Shown: one piece after another, positions 33,494-41,507 of the stretch
How the letters are laid out: each line of letters starts with the position of its first letter
How positions within the stretch are numbered: the stretch's first letter is position 1
NCBI GenBank assembly: GCA_014656175.1
Contig: BNBX01000013.1
Coordinates: forward strand, 62,001-126,000
Direction of reading: 5' to 3'
DNA: 64,000 bases
Origin: Streptomyces werraensis
GTDB lineage: Bacteria; Actinomycetota; Actinomycetes; Streptomycetales; Streptomycetaceae
The notes under the pieces: generated by a model
Databases searched by the model: none
The model's input: only the letters and a program-made list of their open reading frames with translations
What the model was told of the DNA's origin: nothing
Made by a program: the position numbers and the translations under genes

Positions 33494-33530
33494 GCGCCCC
33501 GGTCTCCCCTGGTGAGGGGAGCCGGGGCGC
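33494..33530 (-). terminator. Terminator hairpin of the DUF4229 gene
   Basis: GCGCCCCGG at 33494-33502 pairs with CCGGGGCGC at 33522-33530. The stem continues as CTCCCCT (33504-33510) with AGGGGAG (33515-33521) around a GGTG loop. It lies 29 bases past the stop on the minus strand and is followed by TTTGCGTTCT. Confidence 0.8.
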
Positions 33531-33559
33531 CGACGTGCGGTGCGCGGGTGTGGCGGACG

Positions 33560-33886
33560 TTACGAGGTCTGCGCCTGACCCGAGACCTGGCCCTGCGCGC
33601 GGGCGGTGTCGTCGGCCTCGTCCTCCTGGGAGCGGTTGGCCTCGAGGTTGGCCTTGGCGCGCTCGACCCGGCGCACGATGCGCTCGGAGGCCCGGTCGCG
33701 TTCGTTGCGCAGCACGACGAAACTGATCGGCGCGGAGATCAGCAGCGCGAGCAGCACGATCCACAGGCCGTTGGAGTCGCCGAGACCGCGCGGCGCGAGA
33801 CCGGAGTAGACGAGGGCCCAGACGACAACGAGGCAGCCCGCGAAGATCCCGAGGCGCATCAGCGTGTAGCGGAGCATCTCATCCAC
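33560..33886 (-). CDS. DUF4229 family membrane protein
   Basis: A 108-aa protein with two membrane helices (LGIFAGCLVVVWALVYSG and GLWIVLLALLISAPISFVVL). A charged cytoplasmic helix with RNERDRASERIVRRVERAKA and an acidic tail follow. This is the usual layout of the actinobacterial DUF4229 family. The ATG at 33886 is followed by a second ATG at codon 4, which could also be the start. The gene stands alone with its own strong terminator. Function is unknown. Confidence 0.85.
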   Translation of the reverse strand: MDEMLRYTLMRLGIFAGCLVVVWALVYSGLAPRGLGDSNGLWIVLLALLISAPISFVVLRNERDRASERIVRRVERAKANLEANRSQEDEADDTARAQGQVSGQAQTS

Positions 33887-33995
33887 TCTTCCGTGCGTAC
33901 GGTCAGAAACATCCCCTTGGGGGACGACGTCCAGTGAAGCACGAGCGGCGGGCGATCATTCAACGGGGTACGGCGCTGTCGGGGCCGTACGGGGC

Positions 33996-34520
33996 TCACG
34001 TGAGGGTGAGCAGCATGATCACGTCGTCGCGGTCGTCGCCGGGCGCCACGCGGATCGCGTCCGGGACCCGGCCGACCTCCTTGTAGCCGCAGGAGGCGTA
34101 GAAGCGCTCCAGGCCGAGACCGCCGCGGCAGCCGAGGCGGATGGCCTCCACGCCGTCCATCGCGCGGGCGGCCCGCCCGGCCTCGGCGAGCAGGTCGCGT
34201 CCGTGGCCCTTGCCCTGGTGGCGGGGGTGGACCATCACCGTGTAGAGCCAGATCCAGTGGGTCATCAGGGGGTGGGTGTTCCGCGTCAGGAACGCGGTGG
34301 CGGCGACGCGGCCCTCCTCGTCGTGCCCCACGACCAGACGGGACCGGCCCTCCGCCATGTCCGTCATCTGCCGCAGCAGCGCGGGGCGGATGTCCTCCGG
34401 CGTCACGGGCGGGACGAAGCCGACGGCTCCGCCGGCGTTGGTGACGTCGGTCCAGACGGTGAGGATGCCGTCCCGGAGGGCGGGGGTGACGGCGGGGTCG
34501 GCGGTGAAGGTAAGGGGCAT
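33996..34520 (-). CDS. GNAT-family N-acetyltransferase
   Basis: A 174-aa acetyl-CoA-dependent transferase. The acetyl-CoA loop is in VMVHPRHQGKGHGRDLLAEAGRAA, and the later LGLERFYASCGYKEVG is the usual motif B region. The acceptor is unknown. The gene is 16 bases downstream of the uracil-DNA glycosylase gene on the same strand, so the two are likely co-transcribed. Confidence 0.88.
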   Translation of the reverse strand: MPLTFTADPAVTPALRDGILTVWTDVTNAGGAVGFVPPVTPEDIRPALLRQMTDMAEGRSRLVVGHDEEGRVAATAFLTRNTHPLMTHWIWLYTVMVHPRHQGKGHGRDLLAEAGRAARAMDGVEAIRLGCRGGLGLERFYASCGYKEVGRVPDAIRVAPGDDRDDVIMLLTLT

Positions 34521-34536
34521 GCTGGGATGCTAACCA

Positions 34537-35178
34537 TTACCCCAGGGCTCGCGCAGCTACTTTCAGGTCGGAGACCAGCCCTTGGTACGCGGCGTCGCGG
34601 TCGTCGGAGCGGAGGACGGCGGAGGGGTGCACGGTCGGGACCAGGCGCTGCGGGCGGCCGTGGATCTCCTCCTCCAGGAGCGTGCCGCGCACCCGCGTGA
34701 CGCGGAAGGAGCTGCCGAGCAGGGCCTTTCCGGCGGTCGCGCCGAGGACGACGAGCAGCTCGGGTTTCACGGCTGCCAGCTCCGCGGCGAGCCAGGGGGC
34801 GCAGGCGGTCATCTCGCGGAGCGTGGGCGCCTTGTGGATACGGCGCTTACCGGGCTCGGACTGCGTGAACTTGAAGTGCTTCACGGCGTTGGTGAGGTAC
34901 GCCTCGGCGGGGTCGATGCCGGCGTCGGCGAGGGCGCGGTCGAGGAGGGCGCCTGCGGGGCCGACGAAGGGGGTGCCCTTGCGGTCCTCCTGGTCGCCGG
35001 GTTGCTCGCCGACGAGCATGATGCGGGCGGTTGCCTTGCCGGCGCCGAAGACCGTCTGCGTGGCCGCGCGGTGGAGGGGGCAGCCTCGGCAGGCTGCGGC
35101 GGCCTTCCTGAGGGCGGGGAGGCTGCGGCGGGAGGAGGGGAGGAAGGGGGTTGCGGTGTAGGCGTCCTCGGGGGGCAT
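34537..35178 (-). CDS. udgX: UdgX-type uracil-DNA glycosylase
   Basis: A 213-aa iron-sulfur uracil-DNA glycosylase. VGEQPGDQEDRKGTPFVGPAG is motif A. EPGKRRIHKAPT, near residue 115, is the extra loop that defines UdgX; in the characterised mycobacterial enzyme the histidine of this loop forms a covalent bond with the abasic DNA sugar. VPTVHPSAVLR is motif B. Cluster cysteines are in CRGCPLH and MTACAPW; a His (VKHFKF) stands where related enzymes have another cysteine. The predicted role is uracil removal with covalent trapping of DNA. It is probably co-transcribed with the GNAT gene. Confidence 0.92.
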   Translation of the reverse strand: MPPEDAYTATPFLPSSRRSLPALRKAAAACRGCPLHRAATQTVFGAGKATARIMLVGEQPGDQEDRKGTPFVGPAGALLDRALADAGIDPAEAYLTNAVKHFKFTQSEPGKRRIHKAPTLREMTACAPWLAAELAAVKPELLVVLGATAGKALLGSSFRVTRVRGTLLEEEIHGRPQRLVPTVHPSAVLRSDDRDAAYQGLVSDLKVAARALG

Positions 35179-35221
35179 GGGGGGCGGGTACCCGCCGGCA
35201 CGAGCCGGTACCGAGCCACTC

Positions 35222-35475
35222 GCGCAGTTCCCCGCGCCCCTGGGAATCGGGTGCGGGTCGTCGTGGGTTGCTCGCGCAGTTCCCCGCGCCCCTTCGGGGC
35301 ACGGTCACCGCAGCACCCTCAGGGGCGCGGGGAACTGCGCGCCAAGCCCCCACCCCGCCGCAGGACGGTCCCGAGCCGCACCCCCGAAGGGGCGCGGGGA
35401 ACTGCGCGCCAAGCCACCCACCGTCCCGCGGACGACAACGAATCCGCACCCCCTCAGGGGCGCGGGGAACTGCGC
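35222..35475. repeat. Five copies of a GC-rich intergenic repeat
   Basis: The core GCGCAGTTCCCCGCGCCCC occurs at 35222 and 35274 in plus orientation and, inverted, at 35321-35340, 35388-35407 and 35456-35475. The three inverted copies are spaced 67 and 68 bases apart and share flanking GCGCCAAGC sequence, so the longer repeat unit is about 60 bases. Opposite orientations allow large stem-loops. Copies of this core are frequent between genes in Streptomyces (from memory). It fills most of the gap 35179-35527, which holds no gene. Confidence 0.9.
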
Positions 35476-35527
35476 GCCAAGCCCCCACCCTGCCGCGGAC
35501 GGCGACAATCGGAAGCCCCCGGCGGAG

Positions 35528-36691
35528 TCAGACCCTCATCGGCTGGGGCGACTCCCGGCGCGCCGGATCCGGCCCCTCGTACTCGCGGATGATCTCGTAC
35601 CGCGTATTCCGCTCCACCGGCCGGAACCCCGCGTCGCGGATCAGATCCAGCAGATCCTCCCGCGTCAGCTTGTTCGGCGTGCCGAAGTTGTCCGCGTCGT
35701 GCGTGATCTTGTACTCGACGACCGACCCGTCCATGTCGTCCGCCCCGTGCTGCAGCGCCAGCTGCGCCGTCTGCACGCCGTGCATCACCCAGAACACCTT
35801 GACGTGCGGCACGTTGTCGAACAGCAGCCGCGACACCGCGAACGTCTTCAGCGCCTCCGCCCCCGTCGCCATCTGCGTCCGCGCCTGCAGCCGGTTGCGG
35901 ACCTTGCCGTCCTTCATGTCGACGAAGTCGTGCTGGTACCGCAGCGGGATGAAGACCTGGAAGCCGCCGGTCTCGTCCTGCAGCTCGCGCAGACGCAGGA
36001 CGTGGTCGACGCGGTGGCGCGGCTCCTCGATGTGGCCGTAGAGCATCGTGCAGGGCGTCTTGAGGCCCTTCTCGTGCGCCAGGCGGTGGATCCGCGACCA
36101 GTCCTCCCAGTGGGTGCGGTGGTCCACGATGTGCTGCCGGACCTCCCAGTCGAAGATCTCGGCGCCGCCGCCGGTGAGGGACTCAAGACCCGCGTCGATG
36201 AGTTCGTCGAGGATCTCGCTCGCGCTGAGCCCGGAGATCGTCTCGAAGTGGTGGATCTCCGTGGCGGTGAACGCCTTCAGCGACACCTCCGGCAGGGCCG
36301 CCTTCAGCTCGCGCAGCGACCGCGGGTAGTAGCGCCACGGCAGGTTCGGGTGCAGGCCGTTGACGATGTGCAGCTCGGTGAGGTTCTCCGAGCGCATCTC
36401 CTCGGCGAGCTTCACCGCCTCCTCGATGCGCATCGTGTACGCGTCCTTCTCCCCCGGCTTGCGCTGGAAGGAGCAGTACGCGCACGACGCGGTGCACACG
36501 TTGGTCATGTTGAGGTGGCGGTTGACGTTGAAGTGCACGACGTCACCGTTGAGCCGGGTGCGCACCTCGTGGGCGAGGCCGCCCAGCCACGCCAGGTCGT
36601 CCGACTCGTAGAGCGTGATGCCGTCCTCGCGGGTCAGCCGCTCACCGGAGCGGACCTTCTCCTCCAGCTCGCGCTTGAGCCCGACGTCCAT
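35528..36691 (-). CDS. mqnE: Aminofutalosine synthase MqnE
   Basis: A 387-aa radical-SAM enzyme that joins 3-[(1-carboxyvinyl)oxy]benzoate, the MqnA product, to SAM-derived adenosyl radical to give aminofutalosine. The iron-sulfur motif is CTASCAYCSF, near residue 68. The long conserved stretches LHIVNGLHPNLPWRYYP and QVFIPLRYQHDF are typical. The ATG at 36691 has AAAGAGG upstream; the frame is open 25 codons further but without a site. The AsnC regulator lies directly upstream. Confidence 0.94.
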   Translation of the reverse strand: MDVGLKRELEEKVRSGERLTREDGITLYESDDLAWLGGLAHEVRTRLNGDVVHFNVNRHLNMTNVCTASCAYCSFQRKPGEKDAYTMRIEEAVKLAEEMRSENLTELHIVNGLHPNLPWRYYPRSLRELKAALPEVSLKAFTATEIHHFETISGLSASEILDELIDAGLESLTGGGAEIFDWEVRQHIVDHRTHWEDWSRIHRLAHEKGLKTPCTMLYGHIEEPRHRVDHVLRLRELQDETGGFQVFIPLRYQHDFVDMKDGKVRNRLQARTQMATGAEALKTFAVSRLLFDNVPHVKVFWVMHGVQTAQLALQHGADDMDGSVVEYKITHDADNFGTPNKLTREDLLDLIRDAGFRPVERNTRYEIIREYEGPDPARRESPQPMRV

Positions 36692-36740
36692 GCCGTTACC
36701 TCTTTCCCAGAAGACAGACCCGTCCCACCGTACGCCCCGG

Positions 36741-37199
36741 TCAGCCGACCTCTTCGGGCAGCTCACCGACGCGGTTCTCCCACTTGGTGGAGAGCACGAT
36801 CGTGGTGCGGGTGCGGGAGACGCCCTTGGTGCCGGACAGCCGGCGGATGATCCGCTCCAGGCCGTCCACGTCCGTGGCGCGCACCTTGAGCATGAACGAG
36901 TCGTCGCCGGCGATGAACCAGCAGTCCTCGATCTCCTGAAGGTCCTTCAGCCGCTGCGCCACGTCCTCGTGGTCGGCTGCGTCGGAGAGGGAGATGCCGA
37001 TGAGGGCGGTGACGCCGAGGCCGAGCGAGGGGGCGTCCACCGTGGCGCGGTAGCCGGTGATGACGCCGGCCGCCTCCAGCCGGTTGATGCGGTCGGTGAC
37101 GCTGGGTCCCGACAGACCGACGAGGCGCCCCAGCTCCGCGTAGGAGGCCCGGCCGTTCTCCCGCAGGGCCTGGATGAGCTGCCTGTCCACCGCGTCCAT
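36741..37199 (-). CDS. Lrp/AsnC-family regulator
   Basis: A 152-aa regulator. The N-terminal helix-turn-helix is DRQLIQALRENGRASYAELGRLVGLSGPSVTDRINRLEAAGVI. The C-terminal RAM ligand domain is at about 70-145. The ATG at 37199 has GGAAGG ten bases upstream; a GTG six codons earlier lacks a site. It sits between mqnE and ubiX in the menaquinone cluster, so it may tune that pathway, but its targets are not visible. Confidence 0.9.
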   Translation of the reverse strand: MDAVDRQLIQALRENGRASYAELGRLVGLSGPSVTDRINRLEAAGVITGYRATVDAPSLGLGVTALIGISLSDAADHEDVAQRLKDLQEIEDCWFIAGDDSFMLKVRATDVDGLERIIRRLSGTKGVSRTRTTIVLSTKWENRVGELPEEVG

Positions 37200-37299
37200 C
37201 GAATCGATGCCTTCCACTGAAGAGGTACGAAGTTTCCGAGAGGTGGTGCCGTGAGGTGCGCCCCCGTCCGGCGGGGCGCCGGGCCGCGGGGCGGATGGG

Positions 37300-37986
37300 T
37301 CAGTCGTCCGCGCGGGATCCTCCGCCGAGTTCGCCCTCCCAGCGGCGGTAGAGGGTGTGGGGGACGCCCGCCGCGTCGAGTACGCGTCCCGCGACGAAGT
37401 CCACCAGGTCCTGGATGTGCGTCGCGCCCGCGTAGAAGGCCGGTGAGGCGGGCAGTACGGTGGCGCCCGCGTCGTCCAGCGTCACCAGATGCCGCAGGGT
37501 CTGGCCGTTCAGCGGGGTCTCCCGTACGGCCACGACCAGCGGGCGGCCCTCCTTGAGGGTGACGCTCGCCGCCCGCTGCAGCAGGTCCTTGGACAGCCCG
37601 AGCGCCACCCCGGCGACGCTCGCCGTGGAGGCGGGCACGATCAGCATGCCCTTGCTCGGGTACGACCCCGAGGACGGTCCGGCCGCGAGGTCGCCGGCGG
37701 CCCAGTACCGCACGCCGTCGAGGTCCACGGAGAAGGTGTCCGGCTTGCCGTCCGCCCCCCGGGACAGCCATTCCCGCAGGTCGTCGCGCCAATGGGCGTC
37801 CCGGAAGGCGATCTTGGTCTCGTCCAGCAGGGTGAGCCGGGAGGCCCGGCTGACGACGAGGTCCACGCTCTCCCCCGCCGCGAGCAGCGCGCGCAGCACG
37901 GCCGCGGCGTAGGGGGTGCCGGAGGCGCCCGAGACCCCTACGATCCAAGGCGATCGCCGCGTCTCTCCTGGCTTGGCTGGGTTCAC
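37300..37986 (-). CDS. UbiX-type flavin prenyltransferase (MqnM)
   Basis: A 228-aa flavoprotein. It starts near WIVGVSGASGTPYAAAVLRAL (FMN-binding GASG motif) and has the later LVVAVRETPLN and TLDDAGATVLPASPAFY segments of the UbiX family. It makes prenylated FMN, the cofactor that the UbiD-type decarboxylase at 39587-41044 requires. The GTG at 37986 is chosen because the open frame upstream overlaps the rhomboid promoter area. The Streptomyces coelicolor orthologue has been named MqnM. Confidence 0.9.
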   Translation of the reverse strand: MNPAKPGETRRSPWIVGVSGASGTPYAAAVLRALLAAGESVDLVVSRASRLTLLDETKIAFRDAHWRDDLREWLSRGADGKPDTFSVDLDGVRYWAAGDLAAGPSSGSYPSKGMLIVPASTASVAGVALGLSKDLLQRAASVTLKEGRPLVVAVRETPLNGQTLRHLVTLDDAGATVLPASPAFYAGATHIQDLVDFVAGRVLDAAGVPHTLYRRWEGELGGGSRADD

Positions 37987-38077
37987 GGGACCGAGCCTAT
38001 CCAAAGTCGCAGGACGGGAACCGGGCCAGGGTCTCCGGGCGTTCCCCCTCACAACGGCCCGGCGGTGGGGGTGGACG

Positions 38078-38680
38078 ATGACGGACACGCGTCCCGCGTG
38101 GTCACGCGGAGAGCGGGTGCGGGCCGCCGCCGTGCTGATGGCCGGCTGGGTGGCGCTGCTGTGGGTGCTCGAGGTCGTCGACGTCGCGACCGGCCACGCG
38201 CTGGACGGCTACGGCATCGTGCCGCGCACCCCGTCCGAGCTGGTGGACGTGGTCCCGTCGGCGTTCATCCACTTCGGCTTCTCCCACGTGGCGGCGAACA
38301 GCGTGCCGCTGCTGGTGCTGGGATTCCTCGCGGCGCTCGGCGGGATACGCAGGTTCCTCGCCGTGTGCGCGCTGATCGTCGTCGTGGACGGCCTGGGGGT
38401 ATGGCTGACATCCCCGGCGGACAGCAACACCGCGGGCGCCTCCGGCCTGGTCTTCGGCCTGTTCGGCTATCTGCTGGTCAGCGGCTTCGTGGAGCGCCGT
38501 CCGCTGGGCGTGCTGGCCGGCGTGCTGGTGGCCGCGGTCTGGGGCGGCTCGATCCTCGCGGGCCTCGCCCCCACCCGGTCCGGCATCAGCTGGCAGGGCC
38601 ATCTGATCGGTCTCGCCGCGGGGGTGGCGGCGGCCTTCCTCCTCCGCCGCCGCGCGAAGCCCCCGCAGCCGGTCGTTTAG
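38078..38680 (+). CDS. Rhomboid-family intramembrane protease
   Basis: A 200-aa protein with about six membrane helices. HFGFSHVAANSVPLL, the catalytic serine motif AGASGLVFGLFGYL and the catalytic histidine in WQGHLIGLAAG are all present, so it should be an active serine protease cleaving within the membrane. The ATG at 38078 is the last in-frame start before the first hydrophobic segment. It is the only plus-strand gene in this stretch and interrupts the menaquinone genes. The substrate is unknown. Confidence 0.9.
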   Translation: MTDTRPAWSRGERVRAAAVLMAGWVALLWVLEVVDVATGHALDGYGIVPRTPSELVDVVPSAFIHFGFSHVAANSVPLLVLGFLAALGGIRRFLAVCALIVVVDGLGVWLTSPADSNTAGASGLVFGLFGYLLVSGFVERRPLGVLAGVLVAAVWGGSILAGLAPTRSGISWQGHLIGLAAGVAAAFLLRRRAKPPQPVV

Positions 38681-38684
38681 ACGG

Positions 38685-39590
38685 CTACACCGTCAGCCCA
38701 CGCACCAGCAGATCCAGCAGCGCGCAGAGGAACAGCGCGATGCCGATGAACCCGTTGACGCTGAAGAACGCCCGGTTGAGGCGGGTCAGGTCGTGCGGGC
38801 GGACGATGGTGTGCTCGTAGACGAACGCGGCGGCCACGATCAGCAGGCCCAGCCAGAAGAAGGCGCCGGCGCCGGTGAGGACCGCGTACCAGACGAACAG
38901 GGCCGTCGTCACGGTGTGGCAGGCGCGGGCGCCCCAGATCGCCGCGGGGATGCCGAAGCGGGCCGGGACGGACTTCACGCCGATCTCCCGGTCGGTCTCC
39001 ACGTCCTGGCAGGCGTAGATCAGGTCGAAGCCGCCGATCCAGATGCCGACCGCGAGGCCGAGGACCACCGCGTCCCAGGACCACGACCCGGTGATCGCCA
39101 GCCAGCCGCCGACCGGGCCCATCGCCTGCGCGAGCCCGAGGATGGCCTGCGGGAAGTCGGTGAACCGCTTGCCGTACGGATACACCACCATCGGGATCAC
39201 GGCGACGGGCGCGAGCGCCAGGCACAGCGGGTTGAGCAGGGCGGCCGCGCCGAGGAACACGGCGAGGGCGATCAGCGCGCCGGTCCAGGCGTGCTTGACC
39301 GACATCGCCCCGGTGACCAGCTCACGGTGCGCGGTGCGCGGGTTACGGGCGTCGATCTCGCGGTCGATGATCCGGTTGGCGGCCATCGCGAAGGTGCGCA
39401 GGCCGACCATGGCGAGGGTGACGAGGAACAGCCGCCCCCAGTGGATGTTCGCGTCCCACTCGTACATCGCCGTGAGCGCGGCGATGTAGGCGAAGGGCAG
39501 CGCGAACACCGAGTGCTCGATCATCACCAGCCGCAGGAACGCCTTGGTGCGTCCCGGCTGCTGCGGGAGGGCGGCGGAGGCCGAGGTCAC
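38685..39590 (-). CDS. mqnP: Menaquinone prenyltransferase MqnP (UbiA family)
   Basis: A 301-aa membrane protein with about eight helices. The two aspartate-rich motifs that bind prenyl diphosphate through Mg2+ are NRIIDREIDARNPRTAHR and YACQDVETDREIG. It attaches the isoprenoid side chain to the dihydroxynaphthoate-type head group in the futalosine pathway. The GTG start overlaps the stop of the UbiD-type gene, so prenylation and decarboxylation enzymes are co-expressed. Confidence 0.92.
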   Translation of the reverse strand: MTSASAALPQQPGRTKAFLRLVMIEHSVFALPFAYIAALTAMYEWDANIHWGRLFLVTLAMVGLRTFAMAANRIIDREIDARNPRTAHRELVTGAMSVKHAWTGALIALAVFLGAAALLNPLCLALAPVAVIPMVVYPYGKRFTDFPQAILGLAQAMGPVGGWLAITGSWSWDAVVLGLAVGIWIGGFDLIYACQDVETDREIGVKSVPARFGIPAAIWGARACHTVTTALFVWYAVLTGAGAFFWLGLLIVAAAFVYEHTIVRPHDLTRLNRAFFSVNGFIGIALFLCALLDLLVRGLTV

Positions 39591-41044
39591 AGTCCGTACT
39601 CCTTCCAGCGGCGGTCGACCTTCGCGGCGGTCTCCGGGTCGGACTCGACCATGTCGGGCCAGCCGCCGTCGCGCGTGTACCCCTCCTCGGGCCACTTCCT
39701 CGTCGCGTCGATGCCCGCCTTGCCACCCCAGAACTGCTGGTACGACGCGTGGTCGAGATGGTCGACCGGGCCCTCGACGACCGTGAGGTCACGGGAGTAG
39801 TCGGTGTTGCCCAGCGCACGCCAGGCCACCTCGTGCAGGTCGTGCACGTCGCAGTCCGAGTCGACGACCACGATCAGCTTGGTCAGCGACATCATGTGCG
39901 CGCCCCAGATGGCGTGCATCACCTTCTGCGCGTGCTTGGGGTACTTCTTGTCGATCGAGACGATCGCGCAGTTGTGGAAGCCGCCGGCCTCGGGCAGGTG
40001 GTAGTCCACGATGTCCGGGACGATGATCTTCAGCAGCGGCAGGAAGAAGCGCTCGGTGGCCCGGCCCAGCGGACCGTCCTCCGTCGGCGGGCGGCCGACC
40101 ACGATCGACTGGAGCAGCGGACGCTTCCGCATGGTCACGCAGTCGATCGTCAGCGCGGGGAACGGTTCCTGCGGGGTGTAGAAGCCGGTGTGGTCGCCGA
40201 AGGGGCCCTCGGGCAGCATCTCACCGGGCTCCAGCCAGCCCTCGATCACGACCTCCGCCTGCGCGGGCACCTGGAGCGGGACGGTCTTGCAGTCGACCAT
40301 CTCGATCCGCTTGCCCTGCAGGAACCCGGCGAACAGGTACTCGTCGATGTCGCCGGGCAGCGGCGCGGTCGAGGCGTACGTCACCGCCGGCGGGCAGCCG
40401 AAGGCGATGGCGACCGGCAGCCGCTCACCGCGGCGTGCGGCCACCTGGTAGTGGTTGCGGCTGTCCTTGTGGATCTGCCAGTGCATGCCGATGGTGCGCT
40501 TGTCGTGGCGCTGGAGGCGGTACAGACCGAGGTTGCGGACGCCGCTGACCGGGTCCTTGGTGTGGGTGAGCCCCAGGTTGAAGAAGGAGCCGCCGTCCTT
40601 GGGCCAGGTGAACAGCGCGGGCAGCCGCTCCAGGTCCACGTCGTCGCCGGTGAGGACGACCTCGTGCACGGGCGCGTCGGACGACTTCACCTTCTTCGGC
40701 GGCACGTGCGTCATCGCGCCGAGCTTCCCGAACGCCTCGCGCACCCCGACGAACCCGTGCGGCAACTCGGGCTTCAGCAGCCCGGCGATCTTCTCCCCGA
40801 TCTCCGCGTACGACTTCAGGCCGAGCGCCTTCAGCAGCCGGCGGTCGGTGCCGTAGACGTTCATGGCGAGGGGCATCGAGGAGCCGCGCACGTTCTCGAA
40901 GAGCAGGGCGGGACCGCCGGCCTTGTTCACCCGGTCGACGATCTCACCGACCTCCAGATGCGGGTCGACCTCGGCCTTGATGCGCTTGAGGTCGCCCTCG
41001 CGCTCCAGCGCCCTGAGCAGGGAGCGAAGATCGTCGTAAGCCAT
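39587..41044 (-). CDS. Menaquinone decarboxylase, UbiD family (SCO4490 type, MqnL)
   Basis: A 485-aa prenyl-FMN-dependent decarboxylase that removes the carboxylate from the naphthoate precursor. Visible UbiD landmarks are the MGMHWQIHKDSRNHYQVA-like segment (reads IGMHWQIHKDSRNHY), EGPFGDHTGFYTP with the catalytic Glu region, and VVVDSDCDVHDLHEVAWRALG. The ATG at 41044 fits the family start. It needs the cofactor made by the UbiX-type gene at 37300. Its stop overlaps the mqnP start. Confidence 0.93.
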   Translation of the reverse strand: MAYDDLRSLLRALEREGDLKRIKAEVDPHLEVGEIVDRVNKAGGPALLFENVRGSSMPLAMNVYGTDRRLLKALGLKSYAEIGEKIAGLLKPELPHGFVGVREAFGKLGAMTHVPPKKVKSSDAPVHEVVLTGDDVDLERLPALFTWPKDGGSFFNLGLTHTKDPVSGVRNLGLYRLQRHDKRTIGMHWQIHKDSRNHYQVAARRGERLPVAIAFGCPPAVTYASTAPLPGDIDEYLFAGFLQGKRIEMVDCKTVPLQVPAQAEVVIEGWLEPGEMLPEGPFGDHTGFYTPQEPFPALTIDCVTMRKRPLLQSIVVGRPPTEDGPLGRATERFFLPLLKIIVPDIVDYHLPEAGGFHNCAIVSIDKKYPKHAQKVMHAIWGAHMMSLTKLIVVVDSDCDVHDLHEVAWRALGNTDYSRDLTVVEGPVDHLDHASYQQFWGGKAGIDATRKWPEEGYTRDGGWPDMVESDPETAAKVDRRWKEYGL

Positions 41045-41110
41045 GGGGTCCAGTATCCCCGAGCGGCTACGCTGGACCGGTACCGCCCACCTCTTTCGCT
41101 GGAGAGGCCC

Positions 41111-41428
41111 ATGCTTCGGGTGCTCATGTTCCTCGTGCCACTGGCCCTGAGCGTCTACGCGTTCATCGACTGCATCAGCACGAAGGACGAGGACATCCGG
41201 CACATGCCGAAGCCGCTGTGGGCGATCCTCGTCCTGCTCTTCCCGCTGGTCGGCTCGATCTCCTGGATCATCGCCGGCAAGAAGCGGCAGCCCGCCGGCG
41301 CCGGCCGCTCCGCCTGGGGCGGCGGGCGCGCCCAGTGGGTCGCCCCGGACGACAACCCCGAGTTCCTGAAGTCGCTGGACGAGGACAAGGACAAGGACGA
41401 CAGGCCGGGGGACGGCGACCGCGGCTGA
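41111..41428 (+). CDS. PLDc_N-domain small membrane protein
   Basis: A 105-aa protein with two hydrophobic helices (VLMFLVPLALSVYAFIDCI and LWAILVLLFPLVGSISWIIAG), the layout of the phospholipase-D-nuclease N-terminal domain (PLDc_N) found in many actinobacterial short proteins. A polar acidic tail follows. GGAGAG lies ten bases before the ATG. It is divergent from the UbiD gene and ends at a strong bidirectional terminator. Function is unknown. Confidence 0.82.
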   Translation: MLRVLMFLVPLALSVYAFIDCISTKDEDIRHMPKPLWAILVLLFPLVGSISWIIAGKKRQPAGAGRSAWGGGRAQWVAPDDNPEFLKSLDEDKDKDDRPGDGDRG

Positions 41429-41448
41429 TCCGGCTCACCGCCCGTACG

Positions 41449-41496
41449 ACGAAGGCCGGTTCCCCGTGACGTGCGTCACGGGGAACCGGCCTTCGT
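41449..41496. terminator. Perfect 22-bp hairpin between convergent genes
   Basis: Left arm 41449-41470 and right arm 41475-41496 are perfectly complementary around a GTGC loop; the outer ends read ACGAAGG and CCTTCGT. It lies 20 bases after the PLDc_N gene and 11 bases after the ccsB stop, so it can terminate both transcripts. Confidence 0.88.
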
Positions 41497-41507
41497 GGTA
41501 CGCGGGT

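Noticed and set aside
35321..35475. Three repeats at 67-68 base spacing as a possible CRISPR array
   Set aside because: The spacers are similar to one another, two further copies are inverted, and no cas genes are near. It is an interspersed GC-rich repeat.
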